From assembly GCA_010094045.1 (NCBI GenBank), contig ML986658.1:62001-126000 (forward strand): a stretch of DNA of 64,000 nucleotides, written 5' to 3'. Origin of the DNA: Lojkania enalia (Eukaryota > Ascomycota > Dothideomycetes > Pleosporales). Positions 1 to 14,039 of this stretch are shown here, in pieces. The notes under the pieces were generated by a model. It was not told the DNA's origin. It did no database searches and saw only the letters and a list, made by a program, of their open reading frames with translations. Made by a program: the position numbers and the translations under genes. Position 1 is the first letter of the stretch; each line of letters starts with the position of its first letter.

Positions 1-1167
1 CGAATGGTACAGATTCTCGGCATGAGCCAAAACAGGAGGAAGTAAACGATGTACGATAGACAGGGTTACCGCACGCTCCAGGACGCGTGGCAGGATGAAT
101 GGGAAATGGAACGCGTCTAGGCGCCGGGAAAGTGTGTGATTGCAGGATTTTGTGCCTTGGGTACTGGGCACCGTGTGTATTGTAATCCCCTCTTAGCAGA
201 CTGGAACCGCAAAGAGAATATTTCATTGAATTCTTGATCAAAATACATAGCGAATGTTCAGATTTTGTTCTTGCACCAATTTTCCCTAACTAGCTATCAC
301 TTTTATCGTCACTCATTGTTTAACCCCTTAGACCATACTCGCACTTGATCCAGCACCTCATCTCAACGTCTTATCTCTCTAATCAAATACTCCAATACCT
401 ATACCCACGCTCCAGACCACAATCTTCCTATGAGATAATGGTCTTCATAACCATGACACCGTTAGTATGTACGGCTTTACATCCCTATTCCATCAGAAAC
501 CTCATCCTCCGCCCAATGCGTTGCTATATTTCCTTATACGGGACCATTACCATGACTGACGCGATAAATACGGGGCACCTACACTCGACACTTAGCCATC
601 TAGTCTTAAAGAAAACCCTCCAATTAGCTAAGCAAGTATGGAGCAGGCATGCATTCCGCTCAACCCGCACACGTGCACAAATTATACGAGCATGTATTCA
701 AGTCCTTATTGCAAACACTACACTGCCTTAAGAAACCCCAGCCACCGTCACTAAAACTCCACCATCCATCCGCAGTCTGTTCGCGTTAAGACAAAAAACA
801 TGCGCACGATACCCCGAGATCATGGTCTTAACAAGCCAAATCTTTCCAATATCAGACAATTTTTTCCAGCACGAAAGTGCCGCCAAAGATTCCAATCCTC
901 CTATCGACATAATGGAACCATATCCAAGAACCCGTAACCAGCTCCATGCTTAAACAAGTCAAATGATATCTCAAATAATCCAAACGCTATGGTAAATACC
1001 CAGCCCCAGTCCAAAGATCCGAATAACCAAATTCGAGAGGAAGGCAAATCTTACAAAACCCTTGTTCCGATAAGCAATAAACGAGACAGAAAAAAAAAAG
1101 TTTACAAATCGGAGATAAGGGGAAAAATGAAAGAACAGCCTCTACAAGCTGTAGACAGTGGCTGAAA
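1..1167. other. Intergenic, no gene seen
   Basis: I see no exon with recognisable protein similarity or paired splice signals here. The longest open frame (345-731, plus strand) encodes no familiar motif and has no signal peptide. The last 150 bases would hold the 3' UTR of the minus-strand zinc-finger gene that follows; an A-run lies at about 1090-1100. Confidence 0.5.
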
Positions 1168-2706
1168 TCAAGAGCCCTGGCCCACGCTTTCCAGACCGAA
1201 GCTATTCCTCCCATCGCCGACGGGAGTACCGTCCCCACCATTCATGCCTTGGGGATTCAAGCCCTGCACATTTATGGCTTGCGAGCTCATCGGCCCATTC
1301 ATTCCCGTGCCATTGAGACCCGCACCATTCATTGTTCCGTCGAAGCCACTGACACCTGGTCCCGATGAACCGACGCCGGAAGGACCAAGCCGCGCAGTTT
1401 CATCTTCTTCGCCCATGCCATCGACGTCCGGCCAAAAGCGCTCGATGAGATAGCATATTTGCCGGAATATTTCTTCGCAGCGCTGCATCTCCTCCTTACC
1501 ATCACGCGTGGTCGTGGTATTGGCCAGCTCGTCCACCAGCGCACGGCACGCATCCACAAACTTGCTAAAGGCCGGTGAGGTCCAATTCGGTATAAGAGCC
1601 TGGTGGAGGGCGATGATATGAGAATCAGTGCTCGGTGAGGAGAGGGATGTGCTAAAAGAAGAGGCATACTGCCAAGCGGAGCGATAGCACTGTATTGATA
1701 GTCAGCATCCTCAGCAATATATTGACCGGACTAAGCTCGTACGTGTTCGGTACCCCAGAGAACAACCATCCCCTCAAGTAGAGATGCGCTCGTGCTGCTA
1801 GCACTCACGAAGAGGTCTAGTAGTGCTCGGGTTATCGGTGTGGCGGGCTCCTGGCCTAGGGCTAATCCATACTTGGTCGCCGTAATCTCGAAGAACTGCA
1901 TCTCGCGCCTCATATTATTAAGCGCAGATATTAGAAGATCCATGGTGCGGTACATTGGGTGGAATTGGGAATTGCTCGTCTGTGGCAGGCGAATCTTGGC
2001 CAGCAATTGTCCAACGAAGCGAATGTACCCTCGCGAGTAGTGTCCATCTTGACCCAACCATTGCGACAATGGACCCGGTGCGAGGGAGCCGCAACCCGCG
2101 TGTGAGAGGAACTGAACTTGTGTGGCTGATGTAAATGGGCCCTGGCATATGGCGAGGAGATGTGCAGCTAGAGAGGGCGCGAGAGGCGGGTGCATGGGAT
2201 GCACGTTGGGGGCGATGAGCTGGCCATCTCGAGCGCGCTTGTTGTTGGGCCCTCGACGGTGGACCTGAAGGTTGGGGTTCGGGTGTTGGCCGTTCAGGAT
2301 ACTGGGGGCACCGCTGCCCTGGGCGATGTTGTTGGCGTCGAGCGGGTTGCTGTTGTTGTTGTTGTTGCTGTTGTTGTTGGCGTTCTGGACGAGGTGCGCC
2401 TGAGCATCAGGCGAGTTGAGGTAGTTTTGGCATTCCTGCAGATGCTCAATCTGGCGGGTGGTGTTCTTCGCACGCACGAAGCCGCAGTGCAGGCATCGCA
2501 CCTTGTTGCACTAGATTTCGCAGGTTAGCTGGGCTGAGCCTCCAGGCGTATCGCGAGCGCAGGCAGGGGCCGCGAGACGGGCGAGAGCAGGTGGAGGGCG
2601 GGCAGAGGGCGTAAAAAGTACAGCTGGTTTTTACCTTGGAGGGTGTGTCGGTATCCTGAAACTCTGCAAAGGCGCGTCGAATGTCGGGATTCGCGTGTCG
2701 TCCCAT
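1168..2706 (-). CDS. BED/C2HC-type zinc-finger protein, putative DNA-binding regulator
   Basis: Three exons read on the minus strand: 2706-2635, 2510-1743 and 1689-1168, giving about 453 aa. All joins are phase 0. Intron 2 has a GCTGAC branch site and an ACAG acceptor. The finger lies at about residues 25-51: CNKVRCLHCG, then TRQIEHLQEC, a C-x2-C...H-x3-C pattern like BED fingers, with the first part of the finger directly after the first splice junction. It is followed by a low-complexity Asn-rich stretch (about 62-80), then a longer helical region and a Gly/Asn/Met-rich tail (MNGAGLNGTGMNG). BED-type fingers bind DNA, so a nuclear regulatory role is likely; its targets are unknown. No close neighbour suggests a pathway. 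The exon structure is well supported; the functional call is by finger pattern only. Confidence 0.72.
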
Positions 2707-5000
2707 TGCTGATGGCCGGCAGCGATATGTTACTGTATCGTGGGCGGTGGGTAATGGTCAGTCATGTATGTAACTTTCGCACCTCCGCCCGAACATTCAC
2801 AAGCGTTGAGGGGTCTGCTTCCTGACTAAGCATACACCTTCCCATTTGAGGCCTCATCGTGCTGTTTTCTCGAGTTGCCCGCCAGGTAGAATGAGTTAGC
2901 TATCTCCAGCGACACAGTCAATTTCCTCTTTCCGCTTTGCACTGCACTCTCCAGCGTGTAACTTTGCCGTTCGCTGGCGTATTCTTTTGCGGCGCTGGAA
3001 AGTTGACCTCTTAGTCAACCGAGCCGCCAACCCCAGGCGGCTTGGCCCGGCCGAGCAGGATTCGAAACATTCGCGGCTCACCGCCTCGGACAGTACTCAG
3101 GTAATCTCCATACCCATCAGCAAATACACTAATACAAGGCTCAGCCTGATTGTGTTTGGTGCCCCAGTACCCTGTCTCAAAATCTTTGCCATCCTGTCTT
3201 ACCTATGATAGCACCTAGTAGGCCGCAGGCTGGCACTGAAAAGTTACAGGAGCCCTTCCCAAGGATGCACGATCCTTTGCGGAGTGTGCATCCACACATA
3301 CCGCGAGACATTGCCTCCGGAAGTACTGCCGATGGGAATAAAGCAATATTTCCTAAGGTAGCATACTCTTCATTGTTGGTGACATCAACAGCAGGATTCA
3401 GGTCTTCTAATCTAGCAGCGATAGAGCCGCGGATACTCTTAAGCCAACGCCGCTAGTACGAGTTTCTAACGAGGGCTTTTTGCGAACCTGTAATCAAATC
3501 GTTAAACTTTTACTTGCTCTTTGATCGAGACTCTAAATCCACCTGACCTCTGGCACTATCTCCAACCACTCCGGTTAACGTACTAGACTATGGGCGTTTC
3601 ATTTGGTGGGATCCTATCAGCTCACACCTGTCTTCTCCCGACAACGACTCACGCACTTCATAATGGACTAGTCAAGCGCCGCCGAGGATTGCCCCGATCC
3701 AACCCGTCGCGACGATGGGGAAAAACAAGGGCCTTCCTGTCAAAGTAAGTTCGGACCTAGTCACGCCGTGAGCCGATCCTTTCTGCCTGCGCGCATGACA
3801 GCAAGCACGCCAATCTTGCCGCGAGAACTCTACACTCTACACCCGGCATGCGTTCATCGGTCACGATGTAAATTAACACAAGGCGCTGGTGACGCAGCAC
3901 ATTGCCCTGCCTTCTTCTAGAACGAAGCGTGGACAACGAAGACAGTTGGTTAGAGCTTGGCTGATGCGGGGAAACCCGTGGTTCGGGTGCAACCGTCGCT
4001 CGATACTTCACTTCATCACCATAGATTTGTCTATGAGTCTGAGGCGGCGTTGAGGTTGGTAGCGTACCGCAGACCAGAAGATGGCGGAGAGAGGGAGGTT
4101 TGTCCTGTATCTATTTATGTTATACAAGACAAGAGCTACAAGTTTCATCCCGAATGCTCTCTACACCGCCTCACTACTTCCGGTGCTGGGGCACGACTTA
4201 CATCAGGACTCAAGGTTGGCAAGTATCAATGCCTTGCGCTTTAGCAAGGGGATTGAAGATCGCAACCACTTAGAGGTAATTCCCCGCCCATTGCGGCCCT
4301 ATACCAACACATGCTTCCGCTGCGCAGGTGCCCACTCAAGGTTTTTTCCATGTTTCCTTTGTATGCAGATCGGAATGCCACAGACCCTTTCCCTAGAACA
4401 CACGATGGGATCTAATGGTTGAAGCCGGCCGAGGTTGGCGCTGCGACGTAGATTTCTTCCATCATTGCATCTAGGGTAGCACCAATCAGCGCCCGGTACC
4501 TGAGCTAGTCCATAGAAAACTCATCGGTGACCCTGCATCTAGCCTGGATCTCCTAACCCATAAGCATTCGATTCAGATGTAAATCTGACTCCGCACTGCT
4601 GCGTCACAAGAACTACGGTGCTGTAATGCCCCGAAAGCAGAGTAAGGATTGACGTCGGAACCGAATAGGGATGCTGTCTCACTAACCGCACCCGAAGCTA
4701 CATCCTAGACAACGCCTAGAAGAGGGGCTCAGATGCTGTTGGCTACAGCGTACCATGATTCCGCTTGTTGTTTACGCGGCGTTGATCCCCTTAGAGCTTT
4801 GCGTAACAAGGAGTCGGGGCTAATGAGAAGTATCTTATAACCTAAACCTGCCCCAGTTGTGGGACAACTACGATCAGTCTACCCAATATTGTTAAACCCC
4901 GTTGCACAGGAGCTTTCTCATATTACTAGACCCTCTTCTATGAATGGTCTTGTCACCACCGCGTAGTTAGCGAGATCAAGTAACACTCCCAAACATAGTC
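2707..5000. other. Intergenic, no gene seen
   Basis: About 2.3 kb without a supportable gene. Several frames of 60-113 codons occur on both strands (for example 3205-3456 and 4081-4422), but none shows a family motif, a signal peptide or a consistent set of splice sites. The region includes the promoter of the zinc-finger gene at its left end and of the glucanase at its right end. Relic genes too decayed to recognise cannot be excluded. Confidence 0.45.
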
Positions 5001-7263
<2,263 letters not shown>

Positions 7264-8816
7264 CTACTGCCCGACCGCACTCTCCGGCCTCCTCCCATAG
7301 ATGACCCAGAAATTCCAGTACGCATGCAGCCGCCTATTCCTCAAATCGGCTCTCACGCTCGCCATAAAGACGCGCACCTCATCGGCGCTCCACCCTAGCG
7401 CCCTCGTGAATAGCGCCAGGCTCATGCTCTCGCAGCCCCAGATGAAGTTCTCCATAACCCAGCGGCCAATCTCCTTGAAGCGCGGGTCCTTAGGCCAGGT
7501 GTTGATGGGCCATTTGATGGGTGTGGCGACGATGTCGGTGAAGCCGGCGTTCTCCATCATGGCGGGGACGTGCGAGATGGCGTCGAGCGGGAAGCCGGCC
7601 TTGGAGGCGGCGTCGTGCATGTAGTTGTGCCAGCGGACAAGGGCCGAGTTGGTGGGGAGCGAACCGTCGTCACATTTTATTACGAAGTCGATGTCGTGGA
7701 CTTCGAGGTAGCCGCCGTCTTCTAGATTCCTAGTATATCTTGGTGAGATGCGTTCTTTAATAAGTGGCTGGGGCATGGCTGATGTGGGGATGTTGGAGGT
7801 GGGAAGACATGTTTTCGTTTACTTACTCGAAAGCCTGTCTGCAGAAGCGTGACCAGTCTTGGAAGGCGCCAATCATAAGTTGGCAGTGGATAAAATCGAA
7901 ATTCCGGGAGAAGGTCCAGTCTTTTTCCAGATCGTCGACTTCGAAGCTTAGGTTTGGTGGGACGCTGGGATTGTCAATATGGGGGTGGGCGACGGATGCT
8001 CTTGTTCAGCTTGGCATACTTCTCCGGTTGTACTGGTGCGAGGTCCACTCCAAGTACTTCACTCTCGGGATGTGCGTCGGCTAATTTGTTAGCTGATGTG
8101 CATATGAAGTTTGGACGTAGCGCACCAAAGTCGATTGCCCATATACCCGTTCCGCACCCGACGTCGAGAGCCCGGTTCACGCTCTTAATCGGTGCAAAAT
8201 TAGGTTCCTTATTTAACGTAAGCCACACGATGTGGTGTTGGAAATCCGTAAGAAGTTAGCCCTCCCGTCACGCATGTCAGAGCTTGGATACTCACCCAAT
8301 CGCTCTATCTCTTGCTGGCAGGACGGTCAGTCAGCAAAGACCACCAAACACGTACATATCAGCAAGGCATTACCTCGTCCATGGGAAGAACGTATTCTGG
8401 CAAACATCAGCACCGTTGGATCTATGAAAACAAGACTATCTAGACATACTGGCTTCCATATAGCCTTGATACTGGCGGCCATGCTCCCTCAGCTGCAATA
8501 TCAATTCATCTCTGAGGGAGGTAGTGGACGTAGCTAGCTGTGACGGTTCCAATTAGCGCTTTTCGGGAAGCCCGCCGGCATGCATGGTACGGGTCCTCAC
8601 TTACACTATCGATGGCTGAGTCTCCATCATCAGTCACCGAGGCGGTTTCTGCTTCCTAGAGGCGTGTCAGTGGGGGATTCCGCCGCACACAGCGCGTGAT
8701 CTGGGCCAACTTGCCGCGTCGGGCTCGAGCGGATCCGCGGCTGCGGGGACAACTGAACTCGGGCCAGCGTCTGGCTCAAGGCTGCCGGTCGCGTATGGAG
8801 GATCCTTTGCGGCCAT
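7264..8816 (-). CDS. LaeA/UMTA-like SAM-dependent methyltransferase, with one damaged splice acceptor
   Basis: Nine exons on the minus strand: 8816-8715, 8655-8605, 8537-8450, 8396-8374, 8314-8296, 8245-8126, 8080-8020, 7964-7827 and 7729-7264, about 355 aa if all join. The fold is that of LaeA-like methyltransferases: an acidic N-terminus with DSAIDS, then GRQYQGYMEA, RLDFQHHIVW, the SAM-binding DVGCGTGIWAIDFAD, GVDLAPVQP, VPPNLSFEVDD and GGYLEVHDIDF. Members act as global or cluster regulators of secondary metabolism or as tailoring methyltransferases. The first intron is GC-AG (GCAAGT donor). Intron 5, between 8295 and 8246, ends in ACGG where the family frame demands ACAG; neither intron retention nor nearby AGs keeps the frame. 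The gene may therefore be inactive or non-canonically spliced. It shares a 268-bp divergent promoter with the neighbouring P450. Confidence 0.78.
8246..8250 (-). other. Damaged 3' splice site of LaeA-like intron 5
   Basis: On the minus strand the intron runs from a strong GTGAGT donor at 8295 through a GCTAAC branch site to TTCTTACGG. The next base begins ATTTCC, which with the preceding G gives the conserved Asp codon of RLD. An A-to-G change at 8247 would explain the loss of the AG. This is inference from frame and family, not a comparison with another strain. Confidence 0.7.
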
Positions 8817-9084
8817 GAGAACGACGGCAGAATAAGCTGAGGCGCTGCGAAAAGTCTCGAAAGGTGAGGTTCGGCTGGTAGGAGGGGTTGCCGAGCTGGT
8901 GGAGCGAGCTCCCACGAATACGGTTAGCCCAATTGCCCGAATAAGACGACCTCCTAGGCACACCCCGGCCATCAAGAATCCCACTAAGAGCCGCCAGCCG
9001 CCAGCGAGCAAAACGGGGACCCAACGAAATCTCTCTCAGCGCTTGCAACCAAAGGCTGACACTTTGTGCTACATGCCAGCAAAA
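8817..9084. promoter_or_regulatory. Divergent promoter, LaeA-like gene and P450
   Basis: Only 268 bases separate the start codon of the minus-strand methyltransferase (8816) from the chosen start of the plus-strand P450 (9085). Shared control is likely from the geometry alone. I see no recognisable TATA box and make no claim about particular factor sites. Confidence 0.5.
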
Positions 9085-10985
9085 ATGACTACCGCGCAAG
9101 GCTCCAAGGCCTCGGAAATGTCTCCGCTGGTCGTCATTGCGCAGCTCCCCCCTGCCACGGTCGCCATGGGCCTGGTGAGCGCCGCTATCCTGGCTTATCT
9201 CGTCTCTACTCTCTGGCAATGGTATCGTCTGTCGCACGTCCCAGGACCCTTCTGGGCCGCCTTCTCCAAGTTTTGGATGGTGAAGGAGTCGCTCAAGGGC
9301 AGACAGCCAGCTGCAATTAAAGAAGTGACGGACAAGTATGGTGGGTTTGGGAACTAATCTCACTCATATTGGCCAGGACCAAGCTCATGGCAATCACAGG
9401 CTCACTCGCGCGAATTGGACCCAACGAGCTAGTTACCGATGACCCGGAAGTTCTACGGCGGATGATGGCTGTCAGGTCCGTGTACACGAGGGGTCCATGT
9501 AAGTATAACTGAAATTGAAAAAATTGGCCTACGACTGATAACGTGATGTAGGGTACGATGCGATGCGATTTGACCCTACCAAGGATAATCTGTTCTCGAT
9601 GCGCGATGAGGTCGCTCACACCAAGCTGCGAGCGAAGATGGCGGCTGGGGTAATTATTCACTTTAATATTATTTTTACGAGTCCAACAAACTAATGTGAC
9701 CAATTACAGTACTCTGGAAAAGAAAATGAGTCTATGGAAGGCACTATTGATGCCGTAATTGCAAGGCTTGTCAACCTGATTGAGACAAAGTATATCTCAA
9801 CACCAAACGATTACCGCCCAATGGACTTTGCGCAGAAGGCGCAGTATTTCACCTTGGATATCATTAGTTATCTAGCATTCGGCCAAGCTTTTGGTTATCT
9901 AGAGGAAGATGATGATGTATTCGACTATATCAAGATTACAAACACCTTTATCCCTATCATGATGATCATCTCTAATGTACCATCATTGGCAAGGCTACTG
10001 CAGTCGCGGTTCCTCCGAGGTTTAATGCCAAAGGAGAGCGACAGGCTTGGATTCGGCGCCTTCATCGGGTGAGCTCCCAAGTTTTTTGTCGTTTGATCCG
10101 TATGACTGATGGCTGCATAGAGTCGCAAAGAAGGTTGTAGCCGAGCGATTCGGACCATCCGCAAAATCGCAGCCTGATATGCTAGGTTCCTTCATCAGGC
10201 ATGGCCTGACCCAAGAAGAGGCCTCCGGGGAAGCTCTGCTCCAAGTCATTGCAGGCAGCGACACTTCTGCTTCCACCATCCGATTCGTCATGTTATTCAT
10301 CTTAACGAATCCAACTGTCTACAAGCGCCTCCAGTCAGAAATTGACAATCTCATTGCCTCCGGAAAAATCTCGTCGCCTGTCAAGGACTCCGAGGGACGC
10401 CAGATTCCTTACCTCCAGGCCTGTATCAAGGAAGGCCTTCGACTTTGGCCACCAGCTTCTGGGGCTTTCTTCAAAGAAGTGCCGGTTGGCGGTGACGTAA
10501 TTGATGGCAAATTCATCCCTGCTGGCACACAGATCGGGTCATCGCCAATTGGTATTCATCGGTCGAAGAAGATATTCGGCGCAGATGCGGAGCTCTTCAG
10601 GCCAGAGCGTTGGCTCGAGGCTGATGCCGAGCACTTCGCTCAGATGAATAGTACGGTCGACCTCGTTTTTCATTATGGGAAATATCAGTGTCTTGGAAAG
10701 TCCGTGGCTTTAATGGAATTCAACAAGATTTTTGTCGAGGTAGGATTATTCATTTTCGTCGGGCGTCAATAAGTACAGAGAAACTGACACAGAAGGCAGC
10801 TATTTAGAAGGTTTGACTTTACAATCGTAAATCCTGAGAAGCCAGTAAAGATTCAGAATGCGGTGAGCAGCCTTATCTCATGTATTCCACTTGTATGTCT
10901 TTTAAAGGGTATAAGCTAATGAGTAATATAGGGTATCTGGATCATAGAAGACTTTTGGATTCGAATCTGCCGGCGAGACTTGTGA
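9085..10985 (+). CDS. Cytochrome P450 monooxygenase, pisatin-demethylase-like class
   Basis: Seven exons: 9085-9340, 9400-9498, 9552-9649, 9710-10068, 10121-10739, 10800-10862 and 10932-10985, about 515 aa with all phases matching. Start chosen at AAAAATGACT; an in-frame ATG lies 12 bases upstream. Residues about 12-43 form the ER membrane anchor, followed by the proline hinge HVPGPFW. The I-helix oxygen-binding motif is AGSDTS, the ExxR is KEGLR, the PERF-type motif is FRPERW, and the heme-binding loop is FHYGKYQCLG with Cys about 461. The Tyr in place of the usual Arg of that loop is common in this P450 class. It would hydroxylate or demethylate a small lipophilic substrate at the ER; the substrate is unknown. 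The terminal two exons are 63 and 54 bases, so the C-terminus may be misannotated elsewhere. Confidence 0.9.
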
Positions 10986-12815
10986 TGCGATATTAAATAT
11001 AGGTCTTGAATATGCCGTGGCGAGGTTCATGTGCCAGACTAAAAGTCCATATCTAATGATATTCTCTCAGAGGTTACTGGGTCCAATTGCTCAATCAAAT
11101 TGAGATACTGCAACTTACCCGCGTTCTAGTTTGTGAATGGGTGATACTGGCTAAACCGTATTCGGTAATCTATGTGCAATAATCTGGGCTGGGTTCTCGC
11201 TAATGAAAGCAAAAGACCTCAGCCTTTCCTCAATTTTCGAACTCGTTGGGGGCCTGCAAAATGAGCCGTAATCGATGAAGACTTGGCTGGTGGTGTGCGG
11301 TTTGGAAAAAAGCCTGTTGGACGGGTGAACAAGATTGCCAATGTGAGTTATGATGTTTGTTCCTATTCGCGTCGGGGTTGTGCATAAGTGATGATCATGT
11401 CTGCTCTTCTCGAAACATAGATGATTTTGCTGTTCGTTGTCACGTAGCTTTTTGGAGTTATAGCGAGCATGCTCATTTCGTCTGTTACCTCTTTGTTGAG
11501 ATAGTTCTTTGGGATTGAATGCTGGCACTTGGTACTTGTCGCTATGAACAGTTTTGGAATTGTGCTAGTTTAGAATTTGGCAATCGCGCATATTGACGCT
11601 GCTCTGTTATTCTCAGCAGCGAGAGATAGCATTTGATTCATCCCAATCTTCATGATGGAAAGCATTACCGTCGAATGGCTTTCAAGAATCCGAATTTGTC
11701 GATCAGTGAGACTGCGAATGAACTAGTAATGGTCTGATGTTCATAAGGGAAGGTCCTTCCTAGGGAAATATGTGCCGCGAGTTAAAGCACGTGCCGCTTA
11801 TTATTATTATTTGTTACATAACATGCGCGGAAACCCAGCCGTGGTGAGATCGTGTTGTCTAAGGGCCGAATGGCATAATTTCCGGAAGAGTGACAGCTGG
11901 GCCGTGCGACACCGCTTCTCCTTTCTTTGCGGAGAGCGGTGCGCGGAGAGAAAGATCCGATCGGGGCCTCCTGAGCTACGATTCTTAATGTCCAGCCTTA
12001 CGTCGATGACTGTCCACTACTGTATGCAACCTCACAGCACGGAGTACAAAGCGTAAGGCGAGCATCGACCTTGGAAGACGGTTGCTGGTTCCCATCTCGA
12101 CGTACTGCGATTCGTCGGGCCCCCTTCCCGCAGCATAGCTACACCAAGGCGTAGCATCGTGGGTTGTTTCTTTTTGCACTTCCGCCTTCAGCTGCAACTC
12201 GGTGCCCGTGTTGACGAGCTCTAGCCTCCACAGCGCGAAACGGCGGGGCAGAGTCGCGCCGGCTGACGGACAACTCTCTCCCTTCTTTATTGCTTTCAGG
12301 TAACGGCATGCGGCTGCGGGCTATTCCTGGAAATTGGAAGCGGTTGGGCTGCGGATCCAAGACGAAATTTGCGGCAGGCGAGGCCCCTGGCAAGCTGTGC
12401 TGCTTGGACAGTCCTGAAGCACAGAATACGGGCTGCGTTCATTAGCTGCGCCCACATGATTGGAGGGCTCGCCGACGCTTCCTCCAAAGCGCAATAGACG
12501 GAGGAGAAGCGATCGAATTGGAGGAGAGAGGTCGAGAGCTAATGCAGGAACAGTGTGGGCGGCGTGATGCGAGATTGGTGTGAGACCGCCAATGCCATCC
12601 TTCGCGGACTAGTTCAGAATCAATATAACCCCGAGTGACTGCTCTGCCTCCTTCTCACCTCTACCTCGCGCCCGAACTTGCTGCCTGCGCCTCTCTCGAA
12701 GACTTGTCTTCAGCCGCTCTTTGCGAACATCGTCGCTCTTTATAGTCGTTCTTTAATACTTAACTGCAACTACGCTCTCTGCAGGTTAATACCCTAATTC
12801 ACTCGCACCGACAAT
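10986..12815. other. Intergenic, including the leader of the GPI-protein gene
   Basis: No coding exon is seen between the P450 and the GPI-anchored protein gene. Frames at 11151-11528 (minus) and 11772-12056 (plus) have no motif support. The stretch 12640-12815 is pyrimidine-rich (many CT runs), typical of a strong fungal promoter and 5' leader for the downstream wall-protein gene. Confidence 0.5.
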
Positions 12816-13623
12816 ATGTTTGGAAAGTTCTCCGCCATCGCCGTCCTCGCCGGCCTCGCCGCTGCCTTCCACGAGCCCGTGGAGCCTCCATCGGGTAACC
12901 CCATCACCGCACCTATGAACGAGGTGCGCAGCCCCCATCGCAGCGACCTCTGCATCCGTGGCACGTGGGAATTGGACTGACAGTTGCAGGTTATCGAGGC
13001 CGGAACCACCTACACCATCGAGTGGGACCCCACGACCCCCAACACCGTCTCCCTCCTTCTCTACTCTGGCCCGGCCACCAACCTCCAGCTGGACCAGGTT
13101 CTTGTCGAGGGAATTGAGAACTCCGGCAGCTTCGTCTGGGACGTTCCCTCTGACCTTGGCGTGCCCGATTCCGATGCGACTGGCTATGGTATCCGGCTCA
13201 TTGACGATGTGAATGGCCAATACCAATGTATGTTTATCTACAGATGCAAGTTAATTCCCTCGCTAATCCTTCACAGGGTCTACTCCATTTGGTATCGAGG
13301 GTGAGGGAATTGTTGTCAGTTCGTCCGTCTCTAGCGGCTACTCAGCCAGCACCCCAGTCCCAACTTCCGAGTCCACGACCTCCATGGTCTACAACACCAC
13401 CTCGATTGTGACCTCCCACTACACCGCCAGCACCGGTTACCCCGTTTCCAACTCAAGTATCCTCTACCCCACCAAGTCCATGTCTGTCCCCAGCACTCTG
13501 AAGCCCACTGCTTCTAGCACCACCGGCACCGCTCCTCCCCAGGTCTCCGATAATGCTGCTTCATCTTTGAACGCTGGTCTCGGCCTCACCGGTGCGCTGG
13601 TTGCTGCCATTTTCATGCTGTAA
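12816..13623 (+). CDS. GPI-anchored Ser/Thr-rich cell-wall protein with Kre9/Knh1-like N-terminal domain
   Basis: Three exons: 12816-12923, 12990-13227 and 13277-13623, about 230 aa. Residues 1-18 are a signal peptide (MFGKFSAIAVLAGLAAAF). The next 95 residues contain GTTYTIEWDPTTPNTVSLLLYSG and end near YQWSTPFGI, the pattern of the Kre9/Knh1-like N-terminal domain found in small fungal GPI proteins. A Ser/Thr-rich linker, likely O-mannosylated, follows. The end (about 208-230) is hydrophobic, LGLTGALVAAIFML, preceded by small residues DNAASS that suit a GPI omega site. It should sit at the plasma membrane or wall. Exon 3 begins by completing the Trp codon of YQW. Codon use is C-ending and strongly biased, suggesting high expression. 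Confidence 0.87.
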
Positions 13624-14039
13624 GCCATTGATCAACATTGAGTTTTCCTTTCTCTTGGGGATCCTTTGTGCATTATGGTAATGAAATAATTCTCAACGGT
13701 GTTGGTGGGCATATACCGCATCCTTTTGAGTTTGCATGTCTGTAAATGGTTATGCGCAGCCTTGACGGTATGCGAATTGCATCTAGGTTGTGGAGGGACA
13801 AAATTACGCTTCTGGTTGGTAGTCGGGGGCACGTATAGTAAAGTCGTGCGTGTGTCTATATTGTGTGAATTTATTGGATTATACCCTCTAAATTTCTGTG
13901 ACGATTCTTGTCCTTGATCGTGTTCTCAGTTCCTATTCCACCGATTATTCCCACCGACCGCACACTGCCTTTGCATCAAAATCACGCATTATCGATAGCA
14001 CAACACAATAAGACAATCCCCATTAATTGACAATCCCAC
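13624..14039. other. Intergenic between convergent genes
   Basis: Shared 3' region of the GPI-protein gene and the minus-strand reductase. Nothing further seen. Confidence 0.5.

Noticed and set aside
345..731. 128-codon plus-strand frame near the left edge
   Set aside because: No motif, no signal peptide, no splice partner; composition like the surrounding non-coding DNA.
3205..3456. 83-codon frame and an rRNA-like word (CCTAAGGTAGC)
   Set aside because: The word alone does not extend into rRNA similarity and the protein is unrecognisable.
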